A stretch of 15,148 nucleotides of DNA from positions 1 to 15,148 of the forward strand of contig JADFVY010000520.1 of NCBI GenBank assembly GCA_015222795.1, written 5' to 3'. Made by a program: the position numbers and the translations under genes. This stretch comes from Pseudomonadota bacterium (GTDB lineage Bacteria; Pseudomonadota; Alphaproteobacteria; UBA8366; JADFVY01). The notes beneath the pieces are model-generated. The model ran no database searches. It saw only the letters and a program-made list of their open reading frames with translations, and was not told the DNA's origin. Position 1 is the first letter of the stretch; the number at the start of each line of letters is the position of its first letter. This document shows, piece by piece, positions 15,071-15,148 of this stretch.

Positions 15071-15148
15071 CTAGCAGTCTGTCGGATTTAGCGCCAACCT
15101 GATGTATACTCGTTGCATGGCAAATTTCATATCCCACGACCGCACGCA
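15071..15148 (+). mobile_element. Probable left end of an IS1182-like insertion sequence (cut by window edge)
   Basis: From about 15071 (CTAGCAGTCTGTCGGATTTA) the sequence changes from the pirin 3' end to a short leader and then ATG 15117, which opens MANFISHDRT before the window ends. That start resembles N-termini of IS1182-family DDE transposases (short hydrophobic start, then a DR motif). TATACT at 15105-15110 could be a -10 box. Only ten codons are visible and the right end is absent, so both element and family are tentative. The exact left boundary is a guess. Confidence 0.35.
15117..15148 (+). CDS. Possible transposase, first 10 codons only (3' truncated by window)
   Basis: ATG 15117 opens a frame reading MANFISHDRT to the last base. 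The start resembles IS1182-family transposases. There is no strong Shine-Dalgarno, which is common for transposase genes. Too short for a firm call. Confidence 0.35.
   Translation, partial: MANFISHDRT

Overview
The window is GC-rich, densely coded bacterial DNA. Gene content (a dimethylglycine/sarcosine dehydrogenase-type demethylase, GFA-fold zinc proteins, CHASE histidine kinases, SPII lipoproteins with peptidoglycan-binding domains, pirin) and codon usage fit an alphaproteobacterium, perhaps of the Rhodospirillales type. That placement is an inference from style; there is no rRNA or other marker gene to fix it.

Layout. (1) 3-2810, plus strand: the 3' two-thirds of a large FAD/tetrahydrofolate demethylase, followed by two tandem, paralogous GFA (CENP-V/Gfa fold) seven-cysteine zinc proteins. 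(2) 2791-13124, all minus strand: a block of six genes, in transcription order lipoprotein A (13124-11607), CHASE histidine kinase A (11406-9370), lipoprotein B (9373-8066), CHASE histidine kinase B (7779-5608), lipoprotein C (5611 or 5536 to 4118), lipoprotein D (4029-2791). (3) 13284-13994, minus strand: a HAD-family phosphatase, divergent from (4) 14171-15043, plus strand: a pirin-family cupin. (5) 15071-15148: the probable left end and first codons of an IS1182-like transposase, cut by the window edge.

The part most worth attention is the six-gene minus-strand block. The four lipoproteins are paralogues with one plan: lipobox signal peptide, low-complexity linker, one PG_binding_1-type domain, a linker of very different length, then a roughly 260-residue C-terminal region with four cysteines at nearly invariant spacing. 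Each of the two kinases has a 4-nt stop/start overlap with a following lipoprotein gene, so kinase and lipoprotein appear to be made as a pair, and the pair is present twice. No response regulator is in the window and neither kinase carries a receiver domain. I infer an envelope-sensing module in which a murein-anchored lipoprotein works with the large periplasmic CHASE region of its kinase; this is not a system I can name. AT-rich gaps before both kinases carry operator-like repeats, including an 11-bp-period direct repeat before kinase B.

The first block may be metabolically coherent: the demethylase family produces one-carbon units at the formaldehyde level, and GFA proteins were first described as glutathione-dependent formaldehyde-activating enzymes. 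No tRNA, rRNA, CRISPR array or convincing rho-independent terminator was seen. The longest stretch without a gene is 7780-8065 (286 bp).
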